A stretch of DNA of 64,000 nucleotides from positions 56,439 to 120,438 of the forward strand of contig NZ_FQZS01000012.1 in NCBI RefSeq assembly GCF_900142105.1, written 5' to 3'. This DNA is from Lutispora thermophila DSM 19022. GTDB lineage: Bacteria > Bacillota > Clostridia > Lutisporales > Lutisporaceae. The first letter of the stretch is position 1, and each line of letters begins with the position of its first letter. Of the stretch, positions 15,695 to 24,795 are shown piece after piece. The translations under genes and the position numbers were made by a program. The notes under the pieces were generated by a model. That model was not told the DNA's origin and ran no database searches. It was given only the letters and a program-made list of their open reading frames with translations.

Positions 15695-17122
15695 TTGAGG
15701 GAATCTATATTGAGTGTAGGTATCGACATAGGTACATCAACAACACAATTGGTTTTCAGCAGTATACTGATTGAGAATATAGCTTCACAGTTTTCTGTGC
15801 CCAGAATTGAAGTGAAAGAAAAAAGGGTCATCTACAGAAGCCCTATCTACTTCACTCCGCTCATTGATCAGGAGACCATAGACGGTCAGAAAATAAGGGA
15901 GATAATAGAGGCTGAGTACAAAAAGGCGGGATTTTCTCCCGAGGAAGTTTCTACAGGAGCAGTAATAATTACTGGTGAAACTGCCAGAAAGGAAAATGCT
16001 TCACTGGTGCTTGAAAGCCTGTCTGGATTGGCAGGAGAATTTGTGGTTGCTACAGCAGGACCGGATCTGGAGTCCATAATTGCCGGGAAGGGAGCAGGTA
16101 CAGAGCGTTTCTCCAGAGATGAAGAATGTACAGCCGTCAATTTGGATATAGGCGGAGGTACTACCAATATAGCTGTTTTCAAGAATGGTCAGGTGATTGA
16201 TACCGCCTGCCTGGACATAGGAGGCAGGTTGATTAGATTGGCTAAGGATAATTCCGGGATAGAGTATATAGCACCAAAGGTTAAGAGATTGACTGAAAGA
16301 ATGAGCATAGATATTCGGAAAGGTGAAAGGCTGACCGTGGGAAAAGCTGAAATCATATGCAAGGAGATGACCAAAGCTCTGGAAGAAGTGTTGGGGCTAA
16401 GACCTAAATCTGAGCTGCTGGAAATGATGCTGACAGGCAAGGACTTAAAGCGAAACTATAGCATTGATTATGTTACCTTTTCCGGCGGAGTGGCTGATTT
16501 CATATATAACTCTACTGACAACAATGTTTTCAGATTCAATGATATCGGCATACTTCTCGGGAAGGCCATTAGCCAATCAGATATAACAAGAAGATTAAAA
16601 ATGAAGAAGCTCAATGAAACCATAAGAGCCACAGTGGTAGGAGCCGGAGCCCACACAGTGGAGATAAGCGGTAGCACAATAACCTATACAAAAAATTGCT
16701 TCCCGTTAAAGAACATACCAATACTTAAAGTTCACAATGAACCAGAAGATATAGAAAGTCTTGCAGAGAACATAAGAAGCATCATTGAACTATACAATTT
16801 GCAATCCGGCGGACAGCAAATGGCATTGGCCTTAAAGGGGGTGAAGAATCCGAAATACTCACAGCTTGTAGCAATTGCAGAAAGTATAGTCCGGGGCATA
16901 GGAGAATATCTAAAAACTCAAGAGTATCTGATAGTGGTGGTGGAGAATGACATTGCAAAAGCATTGGGACAGACATTGTATCAGATGCTCCATAGGGAAA
17001 AAGATGTTGTTTCCATCGATGGAATCAGTGTGGGAAACGGAGATTACATCGATATAGGAAAGCCTTTAGGAGATGGAAGAGTAGTGCCTGTAGTTATTAA
17101 AACCCTTATTTTTAATTTTTAG
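15695..17122 (+). CDS. eutA: Ethanolamine ammonia-lyase reactivating factor EutA
   Basis: EutA exchanges damaged for fresh adenosylcobalamin in EutBC using ATP. The 475-residue protein has an actin/Hsp70-like ATPase fold: phosphate 1 VGIDIGTSTTQLVF near residue 8, VNLDIGGGTTNIAVF near residue 150, and FSGGVADFIY near residue 270. The start is TTG 15695, seven bases after AAGGGGG. The in-frame ATG at 15644 sits in the loop of the terminator hairpin and cannot be the normal start. It is the first gene behind the second ANTAR leader and is followed by eutB after 15 bases. Confidence 0.93.
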   Translation: MRESILSVGIDIGTSTTQLVFSSILIENIASQFSVPRIEVKEKRVIYRSPIYFTPLIDQETIDGQKIREIIEAEYKKAGFSPEEVSTGAVIITGETARKENASLVLESLSGLAGEFVVATAGPDLESIIAGKGAGTERFSRDEECTAVNLDIGGGTTNIAVFKNGQVIDTACLDIGGRLIRLAKDNSGIEYIAPKVKRLTERMSIDIRKGERLTVGKAEIICKEMTKALEEVLGLRPKSELLEMMLTGKDLKRNYSIDYVTFSGGVADFIYNSTDNNVFRFNDIGILLGKAISQSDITRRLKMKKLNETIRATVVGAGAHTVEISGSTITYTKNCFPLKNIPILKVHNEPEDIESLAENIRSIIELYNLQSGGQQMALALKGVKNPKYSQLVAIAESIVRGIGEYLKTQEYLIVVVENDIAKALGQTLYQMLHREKDVVSIDGISVGNGDYIDIGKPLGDGRVVPVVIKTLIFNF

Positions 17123-17137
17123 CAAAGAGGTGATTAG

Positions 17138-18502
17138 ATGAGACTAAAAACAAAGCTCTTCGGACATGTTTATCAGTTCAAAGATGTAAAGGAAGTATTG
17201 GGAAAAGCCAATGAAGAAAGATCAGGAGACAGATTGGCAGGTGTATGTGCTGAAAGCATGGCTGAAAGAATTGCAGCAAAAGAAGTTCTGAGCAATCTAA
17301 CACTGGCAGATTTAAGAAACAATCCTGTTGTTCCATATGAAGAAGATGAGGTGACAAGGGTAATTCAGGATTCGGTCAATGAGAGGATATACAATGAGAT
17401 CAAGAATTGGTCTGTATCCGAGTTAAGAGAATGGATACTCTCAAATGAAACTACTTCCGAGGATATAAGAAGGATAAGTAGAGGCTTGACCAGTGAAATG
17501 GTGGCTGCCGTAGCCAAAATAATGAGCAATCTTGACCTGATATATGGTGCCAGCAAAATAAGGGTGACAGCCCACTGCAATACATCTATAGGATTGCCTG
17601 GAACATTGTCCTTCAGACTTCAGCCAAATCATCCAACAGATAATCTGAAAGGCATAGAGTTATCTGTATATGAAGGATTAAGTTATGGTGTGGGAGATGC
17701 GGTAATAGGTCTGAACCCTGTGGAAGATACTGTGGACAATGTAATTTCAGTGCTCAATCTTTTTGCAGAAATAAAAGAAAAATGGGGGATACCTACCCAA
17801 TGTTGTGTATTAGCCCATGTAACGACACAAATGGAAGCAGTGAGAAGAGGAGCTCCAAGTGATTTGTTCTTCCAGAGCATAGCCGGATCTCAAAAAGGTA
17901 ATGAAGCCTTTGGCATATCTGTGGAACTTCTTGATGAAGCCTATGAAATGATAACCAAGTATGGCACGGCTACCGGTCCCAATGTTATGTATTTTGAAAC
18001 AGGTCAAGGTTCCGAACTTTCATCGGATGCACATCACGGAGCCGATCAGGTAACCATGGAAGCCAGATGCTATGGTTTGGCAAGAAGATATAATCCATTT
18101 ATGTTGAACACCGTTGTGGGATTTATTGGTCCGGAATATCTATACAACAGCAAGGAAGTCATAAGAGCTGGTCTTGAGGATCATTTCATGGGTAAGTTGA
18201 CAGGAATTTCTATGGGAGTTGATGCTTGCTACACGAATCACATGAAGGCTGACCAGAATGATATAGAAAACCTGGCTGTTTTGTTAACTACTGCAGGCTG
18301 CAACTACTTCATGGGAATACCTCACGGAGATGATGTGATGCTCAACTACCAATGTACTGGATATCATGATGCCGCTTCATTGAGGCAACTGCTTAAGTTA
18401 AGACCCTCTAAAGAATTTGAAGCATGGATGGAATCCATGGGCTTATGGGAGGATGGAAAGCTGACATCCAGAGCCGGTGACGCATCAATCTTTTTAAAAT
18501 AG
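17138..18502 (+). CDS. eutB: Ethanolamine ammonia-lyase large subunit
   Basis: EutB is the catalytic large subunit of the adenosylcobalamin-dependent lyase that turns ethanolamine into acetaldehyde and ammonia. The 454-residue length matches the family. Conserved stretches include LADLRNNPVVPYEEDEVTR, IRVTAHCNTSIGLPGTLSFR, RLQPNHPTDN, GLNPVEDT, CCVLAHVTTQMEA, FETGQGSELSSDAHHGADQ and FMGIPHGDDVMLNYQ, covering the TIM-barrel active site. It starts at ATG 17138 with AAAGAGGTGA upstream. EutC follows after 17 bases. The enzyme would reside in the microcompartment lumen together with EutC. Confidence 0.97.
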   Translation: MRLKTKLFGHVYQFKDVKEVLGKANEERSGDRLAGVCAESMAERIAAKEVLSNLTLADLRNNPVVPYEEDEVTRVIQDSVNERIYNEIKNWSVSELREWILSNETTSEDIRRISRGLTSEMVAAVAKIMSNLDLIYGASKIRVTAHCNTSIGLPGTLSFRLQPNHPTDNLKGIELSVYEGLSYGVGDAVIGLNPVEDTVDNVISVLNLFAEIKEKWGIPTQCCVLAHVTTQMEAVRRGAPSDLFFQSIAGSQKGNEAFGISVELLDEAYEMITKYGTATGPNVMYFETGQGSELSSDAHHGADQVTMEARCYGLARRYNPFMLNTVVGFIGPEYLYNSKEVIRAGLEDHFMGKLTGISMGVDACYTNHMKADQNDIENLAVLLTTAGCNYFMGIPHGDDVMLNYQCTGYHDAASLRQLLKLRPSKEFEAWMESMGLWEDGKLTSRAGDASIFLK

Positions 18503-18519
18503 AGAGAGGGGTGAAGTGA

Positions 18520-19416
18520 ATGATATCAGAAATGGAATTGAAGAAGATAATAGAACAGGTTATTTCAGAGATGGGAGTTTCGGCAAGCAAAACGGAATTA
18601 AAAAGCGATGCGGATAACTGTTGCACTGTAGAAGGTTCTTCAAAGGATGTAGATGAGGATATTCAGGATATAACAACCATAGATTTGAAGAAACAGATAC
18701 TTGTAACACAACCTGAAAATCTTCAAGGTTTACTAAAAATGAAGGAAAACACACCTGCCAGAATAGGAGTATGGAGAGCCGGTCCCAGATATAAGACAGA
18801 AACCATGCTGAGATTCAGAGCGGATCATGCTGCCGCCCAAGACGCTGTATTTACCGATGTTTCAGAAGAAATCATCAAGAAGATGAATCTATTCTCTGTA
18901 AAAACTAAATGCACAGATAAGGATCAATATCTAACACGCCCGGATTTAGGAAGAATACTTGATGATGAAGCGGTAGAAATATTGAAGACAAAATGTATTA
19001 AGTCTCCAAAGGTTCAGATATATGTTTCTGACGGATTAAGCTCCACTGCAATAGAAGCAAACGCACCGGAAATATTGCCTGTAATAATACAAGGATTGAA
19101 GAGTTCCGGAGTTACAGTGGGTACACCTTTCTTCCTGAAATATGGAAGAGTGCCGGCTATGGATCACGTTTCAGAAGTTCTGGAGGCAGAAGTAACATGT
19201 GTTTTGATAGGAGAGAGACCGGGTCTTGTTACTGCTGAAAGCATGAGTGCCTATATAGCATATAAAGCCAAAGTTGGTATGCCTGAGGCAAAGAGAAATG
19301 TGGTTTCCAATATCCATAAAGGTGGCACTCCGGCAGTAGAGGCTGGAGCTCATATAGTTGATCTCATAAAACTGATGCTGGAGAAGAAAGCCAGTGGGCT
19401 GGATTTGAAGGCGTAA
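18520..19416 (+). CDS. eutC: Ethanolamine ammonia-lyase small subunit
   Basis: EutC pairs with EutB and binds the B12 base. The 298-residue product has conserved segments [58 protein letters not shown] and [22 protein letters not shown]. The N-terminal about 20 residues ([15 protein letters not shown]) form a short amphipathic helix followed by an acidic low-complexity linker. In E. coli a similar EutC N-terminus targets cargo to the microcompartment, so a luminal signal is inferred. It starts at ATG 18520 behind GAGAGGGGTG. Confidence 0.96.
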   Translation: MISEMELKKIIEQVISEMGVSASKTELKSDADNCCTVEGSSKDVDEDIQDITTIDLKKQILVTQPENLQGLLKMKENTPARIGVWRAGPRYKTETMLRFRADHAAAQDAVFTDVSEEIIKKMNLFSVKTKCTDKDQYLTRPDLGRILDDEAVEILKTKCIKSPKVQIYVSDGLSSTAIEANAPEILPVIIQGLKSSGVTVGTPFFLKYGRVPAMDHVSEVLEAEVTCVLIGERPGLVTAESMSAYIAYKAKVGMPEAKRNVVSNIHKGGTPAVEAGAHIVDLIKLMLEKKASGLDLKA

Positions 19417-19449
19417 TTGGTTTCATGTATTAAGTAGGAGGGATGATAA

Positions 19450-20103
19450 ATGAAAAATGATCCTATTAGAGCGACGGTTCTCAGTGTGAAAATCATACCC
19501 AATGTGGATCCTGATATGGCAGCTCAGTTGAATTTGAAACCCCATCAGCGCAGTATAGGAATACTCACTACAGACATTGATGATGTGTCATATACTGCAT
19601 TGGACGAGGCAACAAAAAAGGCAGATGTTGAGGTAGTATATGCCAGGTCCATGTATGCCGGTTCTGCCAATGCCAGCACAAAGTTGGCAGGAGAATTCAT
19701 AGGTATTATAGCCGGTCCAAACCCTGCGGAAGTGAGAAGTGGATTAAATGCAGCCATTGATTTTATAGAAAACGATGCATGTTTCTATAGTGCCAATGAT
19801 GACAATACAATACCATATTATGCCCACTGCATATCCAGAACAGGTTCCTATCTATCCAAAGTAGCAGGCGTGGAGGAGGGAGCATCTTTAGCATATCTTA
19901 TAGCACCTCCCTTGGAAGCCATGTATGCCCTGGATGCAGCATTGAAAGCAGCAGATGTAAAATTGGCAGCTTTCTATGGCCCGCCATCAGAGACCAACTT
20001 TGGCGGTGGATTGTTGACGGGCAGCCAGTCAGCCTGCAAAGCAGCTTGTGAAGCTTTTGCAGCAGCGGTGCAGTATGTAGCGGATAACCCCACCAAGTAC
20101 TAA
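19450..20103 (+). CDS. eutL: BMC trimeric shell protein EutL
   Basis: EutL is a tandem-BMC trimer with a large, gated central pore in the shell facet. The 217-residue protein matches it through NVDPDMAAQLNLKPHQRSIGI, ALDEATKKADVEVVYARSMYAGS, and the second domain ALDAALKAADVKLAAFYGPPSETNFGGGLLTGSQSACKAACEAFA. The ribosome site GTAGGAGGG precedes ATG 19450. E. coli EutL binds ethanolamine at its small pores. It is followed closely by a second BMC gene with a weak ribosome site. Confidence 0.95.
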   Translation: MKNDPIRATVLSVKIIPNVDPDMAAQLNLKPHQRSIGILTTDIDDVSYTALDEATKKADVEVVYARSMYAGSANASTKLAGEFIGIIAGPNPAEVRSGLNAAIDFIENDACFYSANDDNTIPYYAHCISRTGSYLSKVAGVEEGASLAYLIAPPLEAMYALDAALKAADVKLAAFYGPPSETNFGGGLLTGSQSACKAACEAFAAAVQYVADNPTKY

Positions 20104-20117
20104 TAATGTGATGTGCT

Positions 20118-20726
20118 ATGACAAGGTATAATGATCAAACTGCTCTTGGCATGCTAGAAACATACGGATACATAGCTCATATAGAAGCTGTAGATCAATG
20201 TTTAAAAGCTGCTAATGTCAGATTAGTAAGATCTGAAAAAGTCAAAGGGGGATATATGCATGTAATGATCGTAGGAGATGTGGGAGCTGTAAAGGCAGCA
20301 TTGAGTGCCGCAGAAGCAGCAGTGGAAAGGCTTGGCTTAAAGGTAGTTACCCATGTGATTCCAAGACCTTCAGAAGATGTTCGGAAACTCATGTTCCCCC
20401 ATGATGGAAAAAGCGATTCCATGGATGTACCTGTAGAAAGCAAGCAGGAAATAGATGAGCTTCAAAGCAAAAAAGATGGTCAAGGGAAGAAAAAAAATAA
20501 AAAACAAGTTACTCAAAGAGACCAAAAGAAAGTAGATGCATCAACTCTTAATCTTGATGCTGAGCAATTATCCAAGATGAATGTAGCTAAGTTGAGAGCC
20601 ATTGCAAGATCGTTGAAAAATATATCATTGGACAAAAATCAAATTAATTTTGGAAAGAAGCAACAACTCATAGAAGCAATACTTGATGCTTTGAAAAGGG
20701 GGGAGATAGCGGATGAAGATAGTTGA
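20118..20726 (+). CDS. BMC shell protein with basic linker and Rho-N/SAP-like C-terminal domain
   Basis: Residues 1-93 are a standard hexamer-type BMC domain ([52 protein letters not shown]). After an acidic/Ser segment comes a strongly basic stretch (about residues 116-140, KKDGQGKKKNKKQ and more). The last about 55 residues contain LSKMNVAKLRAIARSL and FGKKQQLIEAIL, which resembles the Rho N-terminal/SAP helix-extended-loop fold. E. coli EutK has a comparable plan, a BMC domain plus a nucleic-acid-binding-like tail, but its tail is a different helix-turn-helix fold. The ribosome site is poor. The gene overlaps eutE by 14 bases. The shell role is firm; nucleic-acid binding is an inference. 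Confidence 0.85.
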   Translation: MTRYNDQTALGMLETYGYIAHIEAVDQCLKAANVRLVRSEKVKGGYMHVMIVGDVGAVKAALSAAEAAVERLGLKVVTHVIPRPSEDVRKLMFPHDGKSDSMDVPVESKQEIDELQSKKDGQGKKKNKKQVTQRDQKKVDASTLNLDAEQLSKMNVAKLRAIARSLKNISLDKNQINFGKKQQLIEAILDALKRGEIADEDS

Positions 20727-22155
20727 TTCTGACTTGATGTCAATTCAGGAAGTTAGAATGTTGGTGCAAAGAGCCAAAGAAGCCCAGAAGGAGTTTTCAA
20801 CCTTCAGTCAGGCTGAAATTGATGAAATAGTCAGATGCATGGCAGAAATAGCTTATTCCAATGCAGAATATCTTGCAGATCTTGCAGTAAATGAAACTGG
20901 ATTTGGCAAATACGAGGATAAAGTTATAAAAAATAAATTTGCAAGCAAGAGACTATATGAGAGCATTAAAGCCATGAAAACTATAGGAATAATAAATGAG
21001 GATAAGGAGAAGAAGATTATAGAAATCGGTACCCCAGTGGGAGTCATAGCAGGACTGGTACCTTCCACCAATCCAACCTCAACGACCATATATAAGATTT
21101 TGATATCTGTAAAGTCGGGAAACGCAATAATCTTGAGTCCACACCCATCTGCAAAGGGATGTATTATGGAAGCAACAAAGATTATGAAGGACGTGGCTGA
21201 GAAACTAGGTGCACCGGAAGGAATCATAAGCTGCATGTCTTTTCCCACTGCTGAAGGTACAGCAGAATTAATGAAGTTATCCTCTTTGATACTGGCAACA
21301 GGAGGTTCCGCCATGGTAAAGGCGGCATATAGCTCAGGAACTCCTGCACTTGGAGTTGGACCGGGAAACGTGCCTGCATTCATTGAAAGAAGTGCAGATA
21401 TACCATTGGCGGTAAAGCGGATACTGGACAGCAAGACCTTTGACAATGGAACCATATGTGCCTCAGAACAGGCCATAGTCACAGAAAATTGTATTAAGAA
21501 AGAAGTGCAGAAAGAACTGGTAAGGCAAGGTGCCTATTTTGTATATGGCCATGACATGGAAAAGTTGGCACGTCTCGTGGTAAAACCAGATGGTCATCTT
21601 AATCCCAAAATTGTAGGTCAGTCGGCAGAAAAAATTGCTGCCATGGCAGGAATCACAGTGCCTCCGGGAACTAGGGTAATAGTATGCGAACAAGCCGGGG
21701 TTGGAAAGGATTATCCATTTTCAATAGAAAAGCTATCTCCTATATTGGCATTCTATTCGGAAGAAGATTGGCAAAGAGCCTGCGAGAGATGTATAGAGCT
21801 TTTGAAGAATGGTGGATTGGGTCATACCCTGGTAATACATTCACGAGATGAAAATGTAATAAGAGAATTTGCATTGAAAAAACCTGTATCCAGAATGTTG
21901 GTCAATACTTCTTCTTCTCAAGGAGCCATTGGAGCCACCACCAATCTGTTCCCTTCCCTCACTCTGGGCTGCGGTGCCATAGGAGGAAGCGCTACATCAG
22001 ATAATGTGGGCCCAATGAACCTTATAAATATCAGAAGATTGGCCTATGGAGTTTTAGAGGCTGAGGATCTGCATGATAAAAAACAGGAAGTCAAAAAGGA
22101 AGATATAGACATTGATAAGATTGTCAAGTTGGTGTTGGAAAGATTAAAACAATAA
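20713..22155 (+). CDS. eutE: Acetylating acetaldehyde dehydrogenase EutE
   Basis: EutE converts acetaldehyde, NAD+ and CoA to acetyl-CoA in the lumen. The 480-residue protein has the aldehyde dehydrogenase fold with PVGVIAGLVPSTNPTST, ILATGGSAMVKAAYSSGTPALGVGPGNVPA, and the catalytic cysteine in FDNGTICASEQA near residue 244. The C-terminus is separated by a charged linker from an amphipathic helix, DIDKIVKLVLERLKQ, which looks like a microcompartment encapsulation peptide. EutE in enterobacteria carries its peptide at the other end. The GGGGGAG ribosome site lies inside the previous gene, and eutM follows after 25 bases. Confidence 0.95.
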   Translation: MKIVDSDLMSIQEVRMLVQRAKEAQKEFSTFSQAEIDEIVRCMAEIAYSNAEYLADLAVNETGFGKYEDKVIKNKFASKRLYESIKAMKTIGIINEDKEKKIIEIGTPVGVIAGLVPSTNPTSTTIYKILISVKSGNAIILSPHPSAKGCIMEATKIMKDVAEKLGAPEGIISCMSFPTAEGTAELMKLSSLILATGGSAMVKAAYSSGTPALGVGPGNVPAFIERSADIPLAVKRILDSKTFDNGTICASEQAIVTENCIKKEVQKELVRQGAYFVYGHDMEKLARLVVKPDGHLNPKIVGQSAEKIAAMAGITVPPGTRVIVCEQAGVGKDYPFSIEKLSPILAFYSEEDWQRACERCIELLKNGGLGHTLVIHSRDENVIREFALKKPVSRMLVNTSSSQGAIGATTNLFPSLTLGCGAIGGSATSDNVGPMNLINIRRLAYGVLEAEDLHDKKQEVKKEDIDIDKIVKLVLERLKQ

Positions 22156-22180
22156 AATAATATTTAAAGGAGGAATATAA

Positions 22181-22465
22181 ATGTCTAATACAAATGCATT
22201 GGGAATGATTGAAACTAAAGGTTTGGTTGGAGCTATTGAAGCAGCAGATGCCATGGTAAAGGCTGCAAATGTAACACTCATAGGAAAAGTTCTAGTTGGC
22301 GGAGGTTTGGTAACAGTGATGGTTAGGGGCGATGTAGGGGCTGTTAAGGCTGCAACGGATGCTGGAGCAGCCGCTGCCGAAAGAGTTGGGGAACTCATAT
22401 CTGTGCATGTAATTCCAAGACCTCATAGTGAAGTTGAAATGATATTGCCCAAGTTGGAAGGATAA
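22181..22465 (+). CDS. eutM: BMC hexameric shell protein EutM
   Basis: This is the major hexamer of the shell: 94 residues, one BMC domain, with [59 protein letters not shown] and the C-terminal [24 protein letters not shown] lies at about 22168-22175, giving a strong translation signal fitting a high-copy protein. It is directly followed by a GC-rich hairpin with a T-tail that could limit read-through to eutT and later genes, so that shell hexamers are made in excess. Confidence 0.96.
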   Translation: MSNTNALGMIETKGLVGAIEAADAMVKAANVTLIGKVLVGGGLVTVMVRGDVGAVKAATDAGAAAAERVGELISVHVIPRPHSEVEMILPKLEG

Positions 22466-22472
22466 AGATAAT

Positions 22473-22516
22473 GGCACCATAAGGGCGGAAGCTTATCCCC
22501 GCCCAGGTGCTTTATT
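22473..22516 (+). terminator. Intra-operon terminator-like hairpin after eutM
   Basis: GCACC (22474-22478) pairs with GGTGC (22506-22510), and GGGCGG (22483-22488) pairs with CCGCCC (22499-22504), followed by TTTATT. The stem is strong, but the T-tail is interrupted, so partial termination or mRNA processing is likely. No ANTAR hexaloop hairpin precedes it. Confidence 0.6.
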
Positions 22517-22548
22517 CCCTTATTTTATTCAAAAAAGGGTGTGAAGAT

Positions 22549-23319
22549 ATGAGCGTATTAACGGAAGCTTCACTGAGGGCTGAATTGAAAAACAAAAAGA
22601 TAAGCCAATACATTGTGGGCCCTGATATCAAGGTAACACCATCCGCCCGGCAATATTTGAAGGAAAGAGATATAGAACTGATTATAAAAGATAAGGATGA
22701 AAAAACAGAGGAAGTTCCAAAAAAAGATGAGATTAAAGTTGATGAAAGGGAATGCCTAAAGCCTAAATATTATGCAGCCTACGGCGGGGGATATTTTGCT
22801 GATAAACCCGAATACATGACCCAGTTGTATGGAAACAAGCTGGTATTTAAAGATCATCCACATATTGTGCTCAGAGGAAAGCTGGATAGCCTACAAAGTA
22901 AGATAATGGAAGTTCAATTAGCTGCCTCAAAACATAAAAGTATGGCACTTGTAAAGGATTTGGATGAAGTGCTGATACTGTGCAGGAATATTATGAGGGC
23001 TGAGGTTCTGAATGAACCTTTGGAAGATATAAAAGTTTTGGAGCTGGGAGAAAAGGAATTGAGGGAAATGTCCCATAACCCACAAAAATATTTCAATACA
23101 AAGCATATGCTTCCATCTTGGGAGATGGGCGAGTTGGCTGTGTTGTTAAACAGCATAAGAAGCACCATACGAGAAACGGAAATTGCAGCCATTAAAGCTT
23201 TCAAGACAGAGGATGGAGTAAACAGGATTGACATAATAAAAGCTTTGAATAGGTTAAGCAGTTGTCTTTATATCATGCTGTTAAGGCAGTTGACAGGATA
23301 CTACAAAGAAGAGAGGTAA
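22549..23319 (+). CDS. eutT: Corrinoid adenosyltransferase EutT
   Basis: EutT makes adenosylcobalamin for EutBC from ATP and reduced cobalamin. The 256-residue protein matches the family: an N-terminal VLTEASLRAEL, KVTPSARQYLKERDIELI, the core GKLDSLQSKIMEVQLAA, LCRNIMRAEVLNEPL, EKELREMSHNPQKYF, and RSTIRETEIAAIKAF with ALNRLSSCLYIMLL at the end. The HX11CCX2C metal motif of enterobacterial EutT is absent here; only one cysteine (in RECLKPKYY) lies in that region. The ATG at 22549 follows AAAAGGGTG; an extension to 22507 has no ribosome site and would overlap the hairpin. Confidence 0.92.
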   Translation: MSVLTEASLRAELKNKKISQYIVGPDIKVTPSARQYLKERDIELIIKDKDEKTEEVPKKDEIKVDERECLKPKYYAAYGGGYFADKPEYMTQLYGNKLVFKDHPHIVLRGKLDSLQSKIMEVQLAASKHKSMALVKDLDEVLILCRNIMRAEVLNEPLEDIKVLELGEKELREMSHNPQKYFNTKHMLPSWEMGELAVLLNSIRSTIRETEIAAIKAFKTEDGVNRIDIIKALNRLSSCLYIMLLRQLTGYYKEER

Positions 23320-23324
23320 CAGGA

Positions 23325-23948
23325 ATGGATAGATTGGAACTTATTGTAGAAAAGGTACTGAAAAAAATTGAAGAGAGCAAACATATTCCTGTGGAGACCT
23401 CTGCGAGACATGTGCATCTATCTAAGGGACATGTGGATATTCTATTTGGTGAAGGTTATGAACTGGAGATGGTCAGGGAGTTATCTCAACCGGGACAATA
23501 TGTCTGCAAGGAAAGGGTGGATATAATAGGGCCCAAAAATATTATTAGAAATGTTGCAATTTTAGGACCTGTAAGAGAAGACACCCAGATAGAGATTTCA
23601 AGGACAGACAGCATATCATTGGGTATCAATGCTCCCCTTAGGCTTTCAGGGGATTTGAAGGATAGTGAAACTTTGTATATCAGGTGCAATGGGAAGATTA
23701 TTGAGGTGCCAAGCAGCACCATAGTGGCCAAAAGGCATATCCATATGACCCCAGAGGATGGAAGGCGTTTTGGTGTTGAAGACAAGCAAATTGTCAAGGT
23801 CCGAATTGGAAGCCCAAGACCTGTAATATTTGAGGATGTAGTAATAAGGATTAGCAACAGGAGCAGGCTTTCAATGCATATAGACCATGATGAAGCCAAT
23901 GCCTGCGGTTTTTTTGAAGGCGTTGTAGGAGAAATAATGGAAGTTTAG
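23325..23948 (+). CDS. pduL: Phosphotransacylase PduL (acetyl-CoA to acetyl phosphate)
   Basis: PduL-type phosphotransacylases replace EutD in many microcompartments and regenerate CoA inside the lumen. The 207-residue protein has two zinc-binding repeats: ETSARHVHLSKGHVDILFG near residue 25, AKRHIHMTPEDGRRFGV near residue 136, and HIDHDEANACGF near the end. The first about 20 residues, MDRLELIVEKVLKKIEES, form an amphipathic helix typical of PduL encapsulation peptides. The start ATG 23325 lies after AGAGAGGTAACAGGA, five bases past the eutT stop. Acetyl phosphate would go to EutP, EutQ or a distant acetate kinase. Confidence 0.94.
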   Translation: MDRLELIVEKVLKKIEESKHIPVETSARHVHLSKGHVDILFGEGYELEMVRELSQPGQYVCKERVDIIGPKNIIRNVAILGPVREDTQIEISRTDSISLGINAPLRLSGDLKDSETLYIRCNGKIIEVPSSTIVAKRHIHMTPEDGRRFGVEDKQIVKVRIGSPRPVIFEDVVIRISNRSRLSMHIDHDEANACGFFEGVVGEIMEV

Positions 23949-23958
23949 GAGGATTGCC

Positions 23959-24783
23959 ATGGTTGATTTCTGCAAGGCTGATTCCTTGATAATGGAAGTA
24001 GAAGAGACCTTGACTAACAATAAGGATGTAGAGAAAAATCTGAAACTGAAAGTGGGAGTGGATTTAGGTACATCCCATATATCAATAACGGTTCTGGATA
24101 GATTTGGGAAACCCGTTGCATGTGCCATGGAGGAAGCCAGGGTTGTGCGGGATGGTCTGGTTGTAGACTATATGGGAGCCCAAAGTATAGTAAAAAGGTT
24201 GAAGATGAACATAGAAGATAGAGTTGGAGTTGAACTTGCTGCAACTGCTATTGCCATACCACCCGGTACGGGCAAGAGGGATAGCGATACCCATAGATAT
24301 GTGGTGGAAGGAGCCGGAATAGAAGTAGTTTCAATTGTAGATGAACCTACAGCGGCAAACATGGTTTTGGGTATTAAGGACGGAGTGGTTGTTGATATAG
24401 GAGCAGGAACTACAGGCCTTTCAATTTTTGAAGACGGAAATGTAGTATATACGGCTGATGAGCCAACAGGAGGAACTCATCTGTCGTTGGTTATAGCCGG
24501 TAATTATAAAATTCCCTTCGAAGAAGCGGACAAAATCAAGAAAGATAAGTCAAGACACAAGGAAATAAGACCGTTAATATTGCCTGTTGTTCAAAAAATA
24601 GCCTCCATCATAAACAACCATATTAGAGGTTTTAAAGTAAATGACATATATCTGGTAGGAGGAACATCCTGCCTGACAGGTATAGAAGACATTATAAAAA
24701 CGGAAACGGGAATTAATGCAGTTAAGCCATACAATCCATTGTTGGTTACACCTGTGGGAATTGCTCTTAGTTGCAGTTTATAA
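23959..24783 (+). CDS. eutJ: Ethanolamine utilization chaperone-like protein EutJ
   Basis: EutJ is an Hsp70/actin-like ATPase of eut loci with unproven function, perhaps a chaperone for cargo or enzyme reactivation. The 274-residue protein shows VGVDLGTSHISITVLD near residue 34, VDEPTAANMVLG, VVDIGAGTTGLSIFEDG and YLVGGTSCLTGIED, the nucleotide-binding motifs of the superfamily. An N-terminal extension of about 30 residues precedes the fold. AGGAGG lies seven bases before ATG 23959. It is positioned between pduL and the PduM-like gene, all in one transcript. Confidence 0.92.
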   Translation: MVDFCKADSLIMEVEETLTNNKDVEKNLKLKVGVDLGTSHISITVLDRFGKPVACAMEEARVVRDGLVVDYMGAQSIVKRLKMNIEDRVGVELAATAIAIPPGTGKRDSDTHRYVVEGAGIEVVSIVDEPTAANMVLGIKDGVVVDIGAGTTGLSIFEDGNVVYTADEPTGGTHLSLVIAGNYKIPFEEADKIKKDKSRHKEIRPLILPVVQKIASIINNHIRGFKVNDIYLVGGTSCLTGIEDIIKTETGINAVKPYNPLLVTPVGIALSCSL

Positions 24784-24795
24784 AGGGGTGATAAT

